This document shows positions 25,101 to 33,038 of a stretch of DNA of 34,268 nucleotides, piece by piece. The notes under the pieces were generated by a model. That model was not told where the DNA came from, did no database searches, and saw only the letters and a program-made list of their open reading frames with translations. The position numbers were made by a program, and so were the translations under genes. This DNA comes from Pedobacter agri PB92 (lineage in GTDB: Bacteria > Bacteroidota > Bacteroidia > Sphingobacteriales > Sphingobacteriaceae). Numbering within the stretch: position 1 is the stretch's first letter; each line of letters opens with the position of its first letter. Location of the stretch: NCBI RefSeq assembly GCF_000258495.1, contig NZ_AJLG01000032.1, forward strand, positions 1 through 34,268, given 5' to 3'.

Positions 25101-26569
25101 AGGTAGCCAATAGCGTAATCGATCTGGATGATTTAGAATTAAATGATTTGGAAGGCCATCAGGCTGTTGCGGTGGGAAGTGTTGACTTGAATAACCTTGA
25201 TGACCCGACACTGGATGTGACAGTAACCGCTAATAGCTTTATGGCTCTAAATACAACTTCAAAAGATAATTCGGTGTATTTTGGAAAAGCCTACGGCACT
25301 GGTGTTTTCAAATTCAGTGGCCCAACGAGTAAGATGAAGATTGATATTAAGGCCAAAACCGAAAAAGGTACTGTCTTCAATCTTCCGTTAAATAGTTCAG
25401 AAACTGTTTCTGATAAAGACTTTATTAACTTTATTAGCCGTGATTCGAGCAAAGTAGTAAAGAAGACTACCAATTTTGATGGTTTAACCTTGACATTCAA
25501 ATTAACAATTGATCCGAACACTACGGCCAACATCTATACTACTCTAGGTAATTTAAGTGGAAAAGGAAACGCTGAACTGAATTTGAACATTAACAGTCTG
25601 GGCGATTTTGAAATGTCTGGCGACTATATTATTGAGACCGGAAGTTTCGATTTTACTGCTCAGGAGGTAATCAATAAGAAATTTGAAATCAGACAAGGTG
25701 GAACTATACGCTGGACAGGGAACCCTACCGCAGCACAGATTAATTTGAAAGCAGTATATGCATTAAGGGCAAACCTGAACGAGTTGTTTAAGGCAGCCAA
25801 CAGAGATGCGAGCAGTAATGCCAACCAAAGGGTAAACACGGAAGTAGAAATGGGCTTAACAGGACTATTGTTGCAGCCAGATATCAAACTGGATATATTT
25901 TTCCCTGCTCAGCCCGCCATTAAAGAAGAGCTCCAAACCTATCTTAGTGACCAAAATAACCTGAATTTACAGGCATTTAGTTTAATTATCAGAAGAAGTT
26001 TTGCCCCTGGTAATGGAGGTGAATCAATCGGCAATCAATTGAGTTCGACAGCAACGAGTACTGCAACTGAGTTAGTTTTTAATCAATTCAACAACGTTTT
26101 ATCATCACTAAACTTAAACTTTGTCGATCTGAATGTTCGTTCATTAAGTGAAGCAAGTGCATCGGTAAAACTGTTTAACGATCGTTTAATTATCAACGCC
26201 GGTATCGTTGACCGGAACAGTTTGAATGATTTTACCATCATCGATTTTAACAGGAGTAATGTCGGTGGTGAGGTTGAAGGGTTATTCTTGATTAAAAAAG
26301 ATGGAAGCTTATTGGGCAAGGTAGCCAATAAGCCGCCTACTATTCAAAGTATATTCGCCAATCCAGGTATAGACCAAAATAGAAATGTAACCTCATTCGG
26401 AATGGTTTACACACAGCAGTTTGATACCTTTAAAGAATTTCTTCAAAAGATTACCGGGGCTTATCGCAGGAATTTGAAAAGAAAACAAGAAGGAAACCCT
26501 GTAAAAACAAATAAATCGATCAGTAAAGAAGCGATTATCAATCAAAGTAAAGGAAATCCAAGAAGGTAG
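22139..26569 (+). CDS. tamB: Translocation/assembly module TamB-like protein
   Basis: Inner-membrane-anchored periplasmic AsmA/TamB-type protein thought to bridge the envelope for outer-membrane protein or lipid transport. 1476 residues from the TTG at 22139. After the anchor the protein is a long beta-rich repeat body (blocks such as DLNGLVEFTKNED and LKGDISADLTVKGKLDKPQIDGNI), and the C-terminal TamB domain covers about residues 1000-1430, ending with a basic tail (RRNLKRKQE, GNPRR). The frame stays open upstream to 22073 and encodes CKIIKKLFKILLWVIASIILL, a classic basic-plus-TM start; so the real start is probably upstream of 22139, but no ATG, GTG or TTG exists there. ATT at 22088 or 22091 is the best candidate. 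Divergent from tsaD; ends facing ribBA. Confidence 0.9.
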   Translation: MLLALIIFSLQFKPVQTYVAQKAAAYLSKELKTTISIKSLYIKPFKSIVLEDLLVLDLQKDTLLSTPQFMVDINQLSIDKKIININTVQINNGQFFLKDFKDKSSNLDFIINYFDSGKPTVKKPDSKPFDVTIGRVILNKFAFRYKNYAAKDTVQGKNVNFDNVDVKELSGIFDGLDTKNHLVKTNIKNLTLREKSGFYLKNLTAETTIDSNAIELKKLLLVTDHSRLTDYYQMKFKTYRDFNHYVDSVRMKAIFKESHLSSKDVAFFAPELNSMKIELDVDGQITGLVNNLRAKKLSIRSGKATHIKGDFIIKGLPKWKETFMDLKIEMAGTNKKDLDEVLAGFTGSKKAIIPSIVNKFGNINFNGNFTGFQNDFIAYGEFKTKLGRIVSDVNMKIDKNDVPSYTGNVKTFDFNIGNLLDEKSLGRISSSLYVKGRGTELKDLTEKLNGDVAYIDFNGYRYRNVKIDGTFEKKNFDGKLSINDKNVKLIFDGGVNLNPKLPVFNFNATITKARLKALKLLNDSLLVDAKFSTNFSGTNLNNIEGQLLIQEIRLQNPKGIYNVDSVQLMAQGTGVDRVLDIKSDILDASIRGEYDLNSIVSYYKAIAKTYVPSLRANIIKYKNQIFKFNLRVKKFEPLAQFISPGLEMAEGATLIGDFDSRNNTATLNGYVKTLKYNGVVINNIILDENTTKEQLQLIVTSDRVQLNDSLFIKDVNISNILRNDSLAFNVKMSNSDEANQLDLNGLVEFTKNEDTIARLSVLPSILKINSEEWRIQEKVRIAINNGKTLISNFDLTNGEQQMTIDGLISEDQKDLLVVGFKDFNLKTLNPFTKGFGVKLSGNVNGMTNLYGILKAPKVNDDLKIDSLTFNDIYIGTLTDTSSFNNESNKINVFTRITTENSETFKLTGNLDLKEKLIDLNVKMKDSKLTILEPFVKQLVSNLKGDISADLTVKGKLDKPQIDGNISFNKGELMVNYLKTTYMITDEVKVANSVIDLDDLELNDLEGHQAVAVGSVDLNNLDDPTLDVTVTANSFMALNTTSKDNSVYFGKAYGTGVFKFSGPTSKMKIDIKAKTEKGTVFNLPLNSSETVSDKDFINFISRDSSKVVKKTTNFDGLTLTFKLTIDPNTTANIYTTLGNLSGKGNAELNLNINSLGDFEMSGDYIIETGSFDFTAQEVINKKFEIRQGGTIRWTGNPTAAQINLKAVYALRANLNELFKAANRDASSNANQRVNTEVEMGLTGLLLQPDIKLDIFFPAQPAIKEELQTYLSDQNNLNLQAFSLIIRRSFAPGNGGESIGNQLSSTATSTATELVFNQFNNVLSSLNLNFVDLNVRSLSEASASVKLFNDRLIINAGIVDRNSLNDFTIIDFNRSNVGGEVEGLFLIKKDGSLLGKVANKPPTIQSIFANPGIDQNRNVTSFGMVYTQQFDTFKEFLQKITGAYRRNLKRKQEGNPVKTNKSISKEAIINQSKGNPRR

Positions 26570-26622
26570 ATTTGAGTTGAGCGTTTTTTAGCTGGCAGTT
26601 ACCAAAAGTCAAATTGGATGTT

Positions 26623-26657
26623 AGTTGGCAATTTCATTTAATTGAAAATTGCCAACT
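26623..26657. terminator. Hairpin between convergent tamB and ribBA
   Basis: AGTTGGCAATTT (26623-26634) pairs perfectly with AAATTGCCAACT (26646-26657), 12 bp with an 11-nt loop. There is no good T run on either side, so it may stop or stabilise both transcripts rather than act as a classic terminator. The sequence just to the left (GGCAGTT at 26594) is related to one arm. Confidence 0.5.
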
Positions 26658-26665
26658 GGACTAAA

Positions 26666-27877
26666 CTATCCTTTCATAATGGAATGACCCATTTTATCTC
26701 TTTTAGTTTTTAAGTAGCGCTCATTGTGCACATTACTTTCAATTTCGATTGGAATATTTTCTACAGCTTCTAACCCATAACCAATAAGACCAGCTCTTTT
26801 TGTAGGGTTATTAGTCATCAAGCGCATTTTAGTTACGCCCTCTGATCTTAAAATTTGCGCACCAACACCATAATCACGTTCATCGCCTTTGAAACCTAAT
26901 TTAATGTTTGCTTCAACGGTATCAAAACCTGCATCCTGTAAATTATATGAGCGAAGTTTATTAATCAATCCAATACCTCTACCCTCCTGATTCATGTAAA
27001 CAACAATTCCTTTGCCTTCTTTTTGAATCATTTCCAGCGCTTTATGCAACTGAGGGCCGCAATCGCATCTACATGAACCGAAAATATCACCCGTAACACA
27101 AGAGCTGTGTACGCGTGCAAGGATCGGTTCATCGTTTCCCCACTCTCCTTTTGAAATAGCCAAATGAGTGGCATTATTATCCAACTGCGTGTAAGCCGTC
27201 ATTTTAAAATCGCCAAAGGCGGTTGGCAAATCAATAGTGACTTCTTTTTTAATTAAACTATCAATATTTAAACGATAGGCAATTAAATCTTCAATTGAAA
27301 TAATTTTCAGCTGGTGCTGTTCGGCTATTTTTAATAAATCCGGGAGTCTGGCCATTTCGCCATCTTCTTTCAAGATTTCAACCAATAAACCTGCAGGTTT
27401 CATTCCTGCCAGGCGAGCTAAATCAACAGCAGCCTCTGTATGACCTGCACGGCGAATTACACCGCCATCTTTAGCGATTAGAGGAAAAATATGTCCTGGT
27501 CTGCCCAGTTCTTCAGGATCGGTTTTAGGATTTACCAAAGCCAACATCGTTTTAGAACGATCGCTTGCAGAAATCCCAGTGGTGCAACCATGGCCAACTA
27601 AATCTACCGAGACTGTAAAATTAGTTTCATAGGCAGCCGTATTTTTGCCAACCATTAAATCCAGTTTTAATTCCTTACAACGCTCTTCAGTAAGTGGTGC
27701 ACAAATCAAACCACGCCCATAGGTAGCCATAAAGTTGATCACTTCTGGCGTAGCATTTTCTGCCGCTGTTAAGAAATCACCTTCGTTTTCTCTATTTTCA
27801 TCATCTACAACGATGATCACCTTACCAGCTTTAATGTCAGCTATTGCCTCTTCTATGGTATTTAATTTTGTTTGCAT
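26666..27877 (-). CDS. ribBA: Bifunctional DHBP synthase / GTP cyclohydrolase II
   Basis: Supplies both riboflavin precursors: 3,4-dihydroxy-2-butanone 4-phosphate from ribulose 5-phosphate (N-terminal half) and the pyrimidine precursor from GTP (C-terminal half). 403 residues, the normal RibBA length. DHBP synthase: [10 protein letters not shown] at 25-34 and the GHTEAAVDL segment. GTP cyclohydrolase II from about residue 205: the zinc site C-x10-C-x-C in [17 protein letters not shown], then [11 protein letters not shown] and MTNNPTKR. The ATG at 27877 is clear. It has its own promoter box (27950-27957) and I see no FMN riboswitch in the 134-nt leader. Pathway partner ribF is 18 kb away. Confidence 0.98.
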   Translation of the reverse strand: MQTKLNTIEEAIADIKAGKVIIVVDDENRENEGDFLTAAENATPEVINFMATYGRGLICAPLTEERCKELKLDLMVGKNTAAYETNFTVSVDLVGHGCTTGISASDRSKTMLALVNPKTDPEELGRPGHIFPLIAKDGGVIRRAGHTEAAVDLARLAGMKPAGLLVEILKEDGEMARLPDLLKIAEQHQLKIISIEDLIAYRLNIDSLIKKEVTIDLPTAFGDFKMTAYTQLDNNATHLAISKGEWGNDEPILARVHSSCVTGDIFGSCRCDCGPQLHKALEMIQKEGKGIVVYMNQEGRGIGLINKLRSYNLQDAGFDTVEANIKLGFKGDERDYGVGAQILRSEGVTKMRLMTNNPTKRAGLIGYGLEAVENIPIEIESNVHNERYLKTKRDKMGHSIMKG

Positions 27878-27949
27878 TTGTATAAAAGCATATATGTAAT
27901 GAGCATTTTCGAAACTTCTCGATTCCGTTGTTTCAAAAATTTGCTAGCA

Positions 27950-27957
27950 CAAAGGTA
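27950..27957 (-). promoter_or_regulatory. -7 box of ribBA
   Basis: TACCTTTG followed by TGC on the minus strand, an exact TAnnTTTG match, about 72 nt upstream of the ribBA ATG. No well-spaced -33 TTG. Confidence 0.55.
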
Positions 27958-28011
27958 CAACCTAAATGAGCAATATGATGAACAAAATATCATCTGGAAG
28001 TAAATGATAGA

Positions 28012-29442
28012 TCAGGCTTGTTTTTGTTTTATCCGAAGTAATTTATTGAAAACCTGCTTGTAATAATTAACATCAAATAAGGCCGAATCAACGGTAGCTT
28101 TATAGGTTAAAAATACGGCTAAAGGAGATAGGACAATCACAGCAATCCACATCGCAAATATTGGATTTAAGTTGCCCTCTCTTGCCGATTTTTCAGCTAC
28201 CGTAGTAATGATATGATACACCAGGAAGAATGATATCGCAATTACTACGGGCAAACCCATACCACCTTTTCTAATGATGGCGCCTAACGGCGCACCGATA
28301 AAAAACAATAAGATGCATGAAGCTGCAAGCGTAAATTTTCGCTGATATTCAATTCTGGTGAAAATAATCTCGCCCACCAAATCATCATGTCGAGGACCTG
28401 TATTGGCTAGATTCTGCATAATACCTGAAACAGTGTTTGATGCATTGTCTAATGCAAGTTTTTTAGAACCTCCTGGGATCGAGTTTAAAGTGGCTTCGCC
28501 GATTTGCTTTGGCGCCATTTTTACTTTTGAATAGCCTTTTGTAACATTAAATTGTTTGAAATTATTGGCTACAACCCGATCGGTGCTCATGTTTAATGTA
28601 TCTAACAACTTGCCCAATGAATCGCCTTTTTTTGTAATTCCTTTTAAATTAAGCATAGGCGTACTGTTGCCAAAGGCATTTGGATCGGTTCTGTTCATTT
28701 CAAAAGAAGAAAGATCAAAACGTGGCTCTGTTTCTTTAAATCTGCTTCGGTTGAAAACCTGGCGAGGATTATAGGCACCACTGCTGCTTGGCTGCTCCTC
28801 ATACTGCACACCATCTTTTAAATTCAACAATAGAAATTTACCGTCGGCCGTTTTATTCATCTGCCCCTGCTTGGCCATAATCACTTTGGGAACGCCGTTT
28901 GTGCCTTTATGATCGTAGATCATGATGTTATGCAAAGTTCCGTCTTCATCTTTTGCATCTACACGGATAGAATAATTGGGTATACTATTATTAAAAACGC
29001 CGGGTTTGATAAGGAAAGCCAGTTTTTTATTTCGAACATCATAAAGCAAGGAACTGAATTTCAGGTTTGCTTTAGGAAGCATGTAGTTGGAAAACAAAAA
29101 AGAGCCAATGGTTAACATGATGATCACCACGAACAACGGCCGCATGGCTTTTTGCAGTGAAATTCCTGCAGACTTGATCGCCACCAGCTCGTAATTTTCG
29201 CCAAGTGTTCCGAAAGTCATGATAGAAGAAAGCAGCACAGATAATGGTAGTGCCATAGAAACATTCGCGGCAGAGGCATAAGCCATCAATTCCAATATGG
29301 TATACCATTCGAAACCTTTCCCTATTAAATCATCAATCCACTTAAAAAGAAAAAACATCAAAAGAATAAACATCACCACAAAAAATGTGGCAAGGAAAGG
29401 CTTTATGAATGCTTTTATGAGAAGAAGATGTATTTTTTTCAC
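28012..29442 (-). CDS. LptF/LptG family permease (LPS export)
   Basis: Membrane subunit of the LptB2FG ABC exporter that extracts lipopolysaccharide from the inner membrane. 476 residues. Three TM helices lie in the first about 125 residues (LATFFVVMFILLMFFLFKWI; SMALPLSVLLSSIMTFGTLGENYELVA with the family's Gly-Glu coupling segment; VVIIMLTIGSFLFSNYMLP). A long periplasmic jellyroll-like domain of about 240 residues follows, and three more TM helices end the protein (FTLAASCILLFFIGAPLGAIIRKGG, LPVVIAISFFLVYH, FAMWIAVIVLSPLAVFL). It is longer than proteobacterial LptF/G, as is common in Bacteroidota. F versus G cannot be decided. Lies between the START-like gene (29 nt) and ribBA (134 nt). 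Confidence 0.92.
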   Translation of the reverse strand: MKKIHLLLIKAFIKPFLATFFVVMFILLMFFLFKWIDDLIGKGFEWYTILELMAYASAANVSMALPLSVLLSSIMTFGTLGENYELVAIKSAGISLQKAMRPLFVVIIMLTIGSFLFSNYMLPKANLKFSSLLYDVRNKKLAFLIKPGVFNNSIPNYSIRVDAKDEDGTLHNIMIYDHKGTNGVPKVIMAKQGQMNKTADGKFLLLNLKDGVQYEEQPSSSGAYNPRQVFNRSRFKETEPRFDLSSFEMNRTDPNAFGNSTPMLNLKGITKKGDSLGKLLDTLNMSTDRVVANNFKQFNVTKGYSKVKMAPKQIGEATLNSIPGGSKKLALDNASNTVSGIMQNLANTGPRHDDLVGEIIFTRIEYQRKFTLAASCILLFFIGAPLGAIIRKGGMGLPVVIAISFFLVYHIITTVAEKSAREGNLNPIFAMWIAVIVLSPLAVFLTYKATVDSALFDVNYYKQVFNKLLRIKQKQA

Positions 29443-29471
29443 CTTACAAAGGTAAGCAATACGAAGCTAAA

Positions 29472-29852
29472 CTAGGCACCTAAAACGCTAATCAAATAGT
29501 CAATTTGGTTATCCCAAATTAATTTTTTCTCAGCAAGAAGGTCATCTGTAGTAAAATCTGTTATGGAAAGCGCAACGTCGTTAGTTAATTCGTCTTGTAC
29601 AATTTCCATTTCGAAGTAGCATTGCGGTTCGTCATCAAGCCATTTAAACTTCACTAATTTATTCTCTTTTATAGAAACGAGTTTAGCTTTTAGCTGTTCA
29701 TCATCCCAGGTAAAAGTATAAACCTGATCGCGGAAATTTACATCATCGGCAAACCATTGCGACAAGCCATTTGGCTCACTTATAAAGCTATACAAAATTC
29801 GTGGTGACGATTTAACCTCGTACTCAAGCGTAAATTTTTTCTTTTCTGCCAT
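29472..29852 (-). CDS. START-like (SRPBCC) domain protein
   Basis: 126 residues forming one small SRPBCC/START-like fold: KKFTLEYEVKSSPRILYSFISEPNGLSQWFADDV is the typical opening (beta strand, two short helices with a WF pair), followed by alternating strands and a long C-terminal helix ending LISVLGA. No signal peptide, so cytoplasmic. Such proteins bind hydrophobic ligands or act as chaperone co-factors; the ligand is unknown. The ATG at 29852 is clear. The stop lies 29 nt before the LptF/G start, consistent with one transcript; a role in envelope lipid handling is only inference. Confidence 0.85.
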   Translation of the reverse strand: MAEKKKFTLEYEVKSSPRILYSFISEPNGLSQWFADDVNFRDQVYTFTWDDEQLKAKLVSIKENKLVKFKWLDDEPQCYFEMEIVQDELTNDVALSITDFTTDDLLAEKKLIWDNQIDYLISVLGA

Positions 29853-29924
29853 GTTAATTCATTACCAGAATAACTCCGGAAGTATTTTTTTTATTTTATT
29901 TTTCTAAAGAAAGGTAATTTATTC

Positions 29925-29932
29925 TATATTTG
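29925..29932 (+). promoter_or_regulatory. -7 box of the tRNA gene
   Basis: TATATTTG followed by C, an exact TAnnTTTG match, 56 nt upstream of the tRNA 5' end. Divergent from the START-like gene. Confidence 0.55.
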
Positions 29933-29988
29933 CAACTCCAAAAAATAACCACCTAAATATTTGATAATATAAGCAAATATTTTTATCC

Positions 29989-30062
29989 GGCGGGGTAGCT
30001 CAGATGGTTAGAGCGCAGGATTCATAACCCTGAGGTCGGCAGTTCGATCCTGCTCCCCGCTA
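29989..30062 (+). tRNA. tRNA-Met (CAU anticodon)
   Basis: A 74-nt cloverleaf: acceptor GGCGGGG with CCCCGCT (one G-U end pair), D-arm from TAGCTCAG, anticodon loop TTCATAA (30021-30027) with anticodon CAT, T-loop TTCGATC, discriminator A; CCA is not encoded. The anticodon stem has an A-C at its innermost pair. It lacks the three G-C anticodon-stem pairs and the unpaired first base of an initiator, so it is an elongator tRNA-Met or, less likely, the lysidine-modified tRNA-Ile2. Followed 8 nt later by a terminator. Confidence 0.93.
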
Positions 30063-30070
30063 CTGATCAA

Positions 30071-30099
30071 AAGCTCATCGAAAGATGGGCTTTTTTTTT
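30071..30099 (+). terminator. tRNA-Met terminator
   Basis: AAGCTCATC (30071-30079), GAAA loop, GATGGGCTT (30084-30092) and a T run to 30099; one G-U pair. A near copy lies at 31438-31464. Confidence 0.93.
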
Positions 30100-30103
30100 G
30101 TTT

Positions 30104-30512
30104 AAGCTGGTTAATTTATTCCTCAAAAATATTTTTTATTTTAGTTCAGGATTAAATCCTGATTATTATCATTTCACTATGCCATGCGGAACATTTCGAA
30201 AAGCAGGATTGATAAGCCTTTCCGACTGACGTAAAACCAATAGCTTCGCCTTGCGGCTCTGATTTGTATTGCAATTTAATCAGCGTACGCTGTAACGTCT
30301 GTACAATTGATTTTTTACCATTCAGCGTTTAATCATAAACGTTAGTGCAGGTTTTAGTATAATTTGCCGCCCATTTCGGGATATATCTGTTTTTTAGAAT
30401 GTTATAGATTAATAAGGCCGATATTTTTAATAAGAGCTATTGGAAGTGCGGTATTTTGAATTACCCAAAACATGTGAACATAGGCTATGTTCTACCATTA
30501 AAAATAACTAAA
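30104..30512. other. Gene-poor spacer after tRNA-Met
   Basis: 409 nt before the DUF4142 ATG. A 59-codon open frame on the minus strand fills 30152-30328 (separate entry). From 30329 to 30512 I see nothing beyond AT-rich leader sequence; the DUF4142 frame extends upstream to a TTG at 30456 but the added residues do not look like part of the protein. Confidence 0.5.
30152..30328 (-). pseudogene. Orphan ORF fragment
   Basis: A 59-codon open frame (minus strand) closed by stops at both ends, with no start codon at its upstream end and a protein-like composition (QRTLIKLQYKSEPQGEAIGF, then KAYQSCFSKCSAW). I do not recognise the family. The absence of a start and the position behind a tRNA suggest the tail of a decayed mobile-element gene; this is inference. 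Confidence 0.3.
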
Positions 30513-31100
30513 ATGGAAAACGAACAATCAGGCCGCAGAGACTTTGTAAAAAAGTCGATCACCGGAACAATTGCAATGGGAACAGGACTTTCTCTTGCGG
30601 CATCACTATTTAGTGTCAACGAAGCAAATGCCTCAGAAGCTGAGTGGAACGGAGATCCAAACGCATCGAACGAAAAAGCTTTTAGAATGGGCGTTATCGG
30701 CCCTGCCGAGCTTTCATTGGCTACAAGCCAGATTGCTGCCAGTAAGGCAAGCAATAAAAATACAAAGGAATTTGCCGGCTTTGAGCTTACGGAGGCCATT
30801 GCCGTTACCGGTGTTTTAAAAGACCTGGGCACTCCAGTTCCACCGATGGATGCAAAAGCTAAAGCCACACTTGCAAAAATCAAGAATACACCAGCGGGAC
30901 CCGAATTTGATAAAGCATATATTTCCGCACAACTGGAAAATCACGAATTCCTGCGTGATCTCGCTGCGAGTTATATCAGCAAGGGAAAGTTGGCAGGAGC
31001 TGCAGAAAATCAGGGCAGGCATTTGGCTACCTTGTCGCTTGCCGTGTTTAAAGAGCATGTTGCTATCACAAAACGCATACTTGGTGAACTTGGAGGCTAA
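30513..31100 (+). CDS. Tat-exported DUF4142 ferritin-like protein
   Basis: 195 residues from the ATG at 30513. The frame opens 57 nt earlier at a TTG, but the ATG places a twin-arginine signal right at the N-terminus: GRRDFVKKS, hydrophobic stretch, then a likely cleavage after VNEANA near residue 40. The mature part is a four-helix DUF4142 (ferritin-like) domain: FRMGVIGPAELSLATSQIA, then FDKAYISAQLENHEFLRDLA, then HLATLSLAVFKEHVAITKRIL with conserved histidines. DUF4142 proteins are secreted and of unknown function, sometimes linked to stress. Tat export implies folding, perhaps with a cofactor, in the cytoplasm (inference). Monocistronic, between tRNA-Met and a remnant of a second tRNA gene. 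Confidence 0.85.
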   Translation: MENEQSGRRDFVKKSITGTIAMGTGLSLAASLFSVNEANASEAEWNGDPNASNEKAFRMGVIGPAELSLATSQIAASKASNKNTKEFAGFELTEAIAVTGVLKDLGTPVPPMDAKAKATLAKIKNTPAGPEFDKAYISAQLENHEFLRDLAASYISKGKLAGAAENQGRHLATLSLAVFKEHVAITKRILGELGG

Positions 31101-31257
31101 TATAAAAAATTAACGAGATCTGCTTTTTTTGGATCTTGTTAATTCAATCAGCTTGCAAATTGAACTCAAATCGGTTAAGAACAAACAATCTCCATCCCTT
31201 ATAATAAATCTTCTTTCATTCCTTTAATATAAAAGATCGAGTTAGCTTTGTATATGT

Positions 31258-31270
31258 TAGGTAGCTCAGT
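31258..31270 (+). pseudogene. tRNA 5'-end remnant
   Basis: TAGGTAGCTCAGT matches the acceptor/D-arm junction of the tRNA-Met upstream (GGTAGCTCAG is identical) and is preceded by a TAGCTTTG box at 31243-31250. The rest of the cloverleaf is missing. Short, so possible by chance, but the 3' counterpart at 31421-31464 supports it. Confidence 0.4.
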
Positions 31271-31305
31271 CTCACCTCTTACTATATCTTGCGATCAAAC
31301 TGATA

Positions 31306-31482
31306 TTAAGGAAAACTTACAGTAATTTCTTTTTCCTGTATGCCCCTTATTTCATTAATCATTGCCCTAGCGAAATTTATTACTGCATCAAAATGCTCAT
31401 AGCAGTTATAACGTGTTGAAGCTCCGCTACTGCTAAAAAGCTCATCGAACGATGGGCTTTTTTTGTTTTCGAACCTTCCTTC
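31306..31482 (-). pseudogene. Orphan ORF fragment overlapping the tRNA remnant
   Basis: A 59-codon open frame on the minus strand with no start codon at its upstream edge. It reads through the complement of the terminator and tRNA 3' copy (SPSFDELFSSSGA) into STRYNCYEHFDAVINFARAM and a charged end (NEIRGIQEKEITVSFP, stop). The second half looks like the C-terminus of a real protein, perhaps of a mobile element, but I do not recognise it. Confidence 0.3.
31421..31464 (+). repeat. Second copy of tRNA-Met 3' end plus terminator
   Basis: 31421-31464 matches 30052-30099: GCTC(CC)CGCTACTG of the tRNA 3' end with two C deleted, then AAAAGCTCATCGAA, one substitution, GATGGGC and the T run. The hairpin (31438-31446 with 31451-31459) should still terminate transcription. 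The two copies are direct repeats 1.37 kb apart. Confidence 0.8.
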
Positions 31483-31614
31483 TCAACTAATATACAGATT
31501 AAATCTTAACGACCAGATCATTTAAAAAAATACCAACACCCATCCTGATCGCAATTGTAAAAATTCAGTCTGATAAAAAAATGTCAGCTATTTTTTCACA
31601 TTTTGCGGTTATCA

Positions 31615-32730
31615 ATGAAACCTGATTTAAATCCCTCACTGGCTACCAAACCCCACTATCCTATTCTGGATGGCCTTCGTGGCATTGCCGCGATAATTGT
31701 TGTCACGTTCCATTTGGCGGAGCCTTTAGGAACTGGTCATTTAGATATTGTTGTTAATCATGGTTATCTGGCTGTTGATTTTTTCTTCTTGTTATCTGGT
31801 TTTGTGATGGGTTATGCCTATGATGACAGGTGGAATAAAATGAGTGTTGCTAATTTTTTCAAACGCCGTATCATACGCCTTCAGCCTATGGTAGTATTAG
31901 GAATGACGCTCGGTGCTATTGGATTTTATTTTACAGACTCTACGATATGGCCGCTCATCCACACCGTTCCAATATGGAAAATGTTGCTGGTGATGTTAAT
32001 TGGTTATACCATACTGCCAATACCCCTGTCGATGGATATCCGTGGCTGGCAAGAAATGCATCCTTTGAATAGTGTAGGATGGTCATTATTTTTCGAATAC
32101 ATCGCGAACATTCTTTATGCAGTCTGGATCAGAAAATTTTCTAAAACAGCCTTGACAATTTTAGTATTGATTGCAGCCGTAGCTTTGGCACACCTGGCCA
32201 TTACAAACGGAGATCTTAGTGGTGGCTGGACACTTAATGTAGAGCAAGTTCGCATAGGTTTAACCCGAACCATGTTCCCTTTTTTTGCCGGGCTGTTACT
32301 TTCGCGGATAGCCAAACCAACCCGAATTAAAAATGCTTTTTTGTGGTGCAGCCTTTTAATTGCAATCGTACTGTATATGCCCCGCATAGGCGGAGCACAG
32401 CATCTTTGGATGAATGGAATTTACGAATCAGTCTGTGTGATCATTATCTTTCCGTTAATCGTCTATCTTGGTGCCAGCGGCGTGATCCAAGGTCAGCGAG
32501 AACAAAAAATTTGCAAGTTTTTAGGTGATTTATCTTATCCCCTTTACCTCGTACATTATCCGATAGTTTATTTCTACGTAGCCTGGATTAGCAATACCAA
32601 GGGAATCTCCATTTTACAGGCATTGCCCCATGCATTATTGATTTTAGTTAGCGCCATTATCCTTGCGCATCTCTCGTTAAAATGGTATGATGAGCCAGTC
32701 CGGAAGTGGTTACAGAAAAAACTAAACTGA
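31615..32730 (+). CDS. Acyltransferase family 3 membrane protein
   Basis: Integral membrane O-acyltransferase of the OafA/NodX type, which adds acetyl or similar groups to surface sugars or other envelope compounds. 371 residues from the ATG at 31615 (a TTG 12 nt upstream is in frame). The family opening is intact: YPILDGLRGIAAIIVVTFHL with the catalytic-site histidine, then VDFFFLLSGFVMGYAY and FFKRRIIRLQP. About ten helices, ending in a basic tail. No C-terminal SGNH domain. The acceptor is not known; neighbours downstream are glycosyltransferases, so a glycan is likely. Probably separately transcribed from the next gene (about 300-nt gap). Confidence 0.9.
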   Translation: MKPDLNPSLATKPHYPILDGLRGIAAIIVVTFHLAEPLGTGHLDIVVNHGYLAVDFFFLLSGFVMGYAYDDRWNKMSVANFFKRRIIRLQPMVVLGMTLGAIGFYFTDSTIWPLIHTVPIWKMLLVMLIGYTILPIPLSMDIRGWQEMHPLNSVGWSLFFEYIANILYAVWIRKFSKTALTILVLIAAVALAHLAITNGDLSGGWTLNVEQVRIGLTRTMFPFFAGLLLSRIAKPTRIKNAFLWCSLLIAIVLYMPRIGGAQHLWMNGIYESVCVIIIFPLIVYLGASGVIQGQREQKICKFLGDLSYPLYLVHYPIVYFYVAWISNTKGISILQALPHALLILVSAIILAHLSLKWYDEPVRKWLQKKLN

Positions 32731-33038
32731 TAACGCTTTCATCTCAGAAATTAAAATATTTTACGGCTCGTGTGATCGCGATTAACTAATGAGCGAATGA
32801 TGCCTTTAGTTAGAATAGCATCTGATGGGAATGAAACAAAAATCTTCTTCACCAAAATAACAGAGTATCTTCTATCTATACCATTTCATTTCTCACGCCT
32901 GCCATGGGAATTTGGTCACCACGAGCAACGTTAATCACTCTCGTGATATCAGAATAATCAGGCAATTACCAAAAAACAGCATTCTAAGTGCCCAACGAGC
33001 TATTCTCAAAAAATGCTTATATTGCAGCACTAATCAAA
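32731..33038. other. Spacer between acyltransferase and GT87 genes
   Basis: 308 nt if the GT87 gene starts at 33039. I see only a short inverted repeat (CACGAG near 32918 with CTCGTG near 32940) and no clear promoter, terminator or ORF. The GT87 frame is open from a GTG at 32988. Confidence 0.4.

Larger units (their letters stand above)
31101..31614. other. Gene-free spacer with tRNA remnants
   Basis: 514 nt. An inverted repeat just after the DUF4142 gene (31108-31120 with 31132-31144, one G-U pair) has its T run in the loop. Then come a promoter-like TAGCTTTG (31243-31250), a tRNA 5'-like piece (31258-31270), an orphan ORF fragment on the minus strand, and a copy of the tRNA 3' end with terminator (31421-31464). 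31483-31614 is the acyltransferase leader, with nothing else assigned. Confidence 0.6.

Noticed and set aside
27878..28011. FMN riboswitch in front of ribBA
   Set aside because: The 134-nt leader lacks the conserved RFN-element segments I looked for and is short; only a promoter box is visible.
29989..30062. Initiator tRNA-fMet
   Set aside because: It lacks the three consecutive G-C pairs in the anticodon stem and has a pairing-capable first base, so it fits an elongator (or Ile2) tRNA.
30456..30512. TTG at 30456 as the DUF4142 start
   Set aside because: It would put about 19 extra residues before the twin-arginine motif, whereas the ATG at 30513 gives a normal Tat signal.
30063..31464. A complete genomic island or integrative element
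   Set aside because: No integrase, transposase or second cargo gene is present; only short direct repeats and ORF fragments support past mobility.
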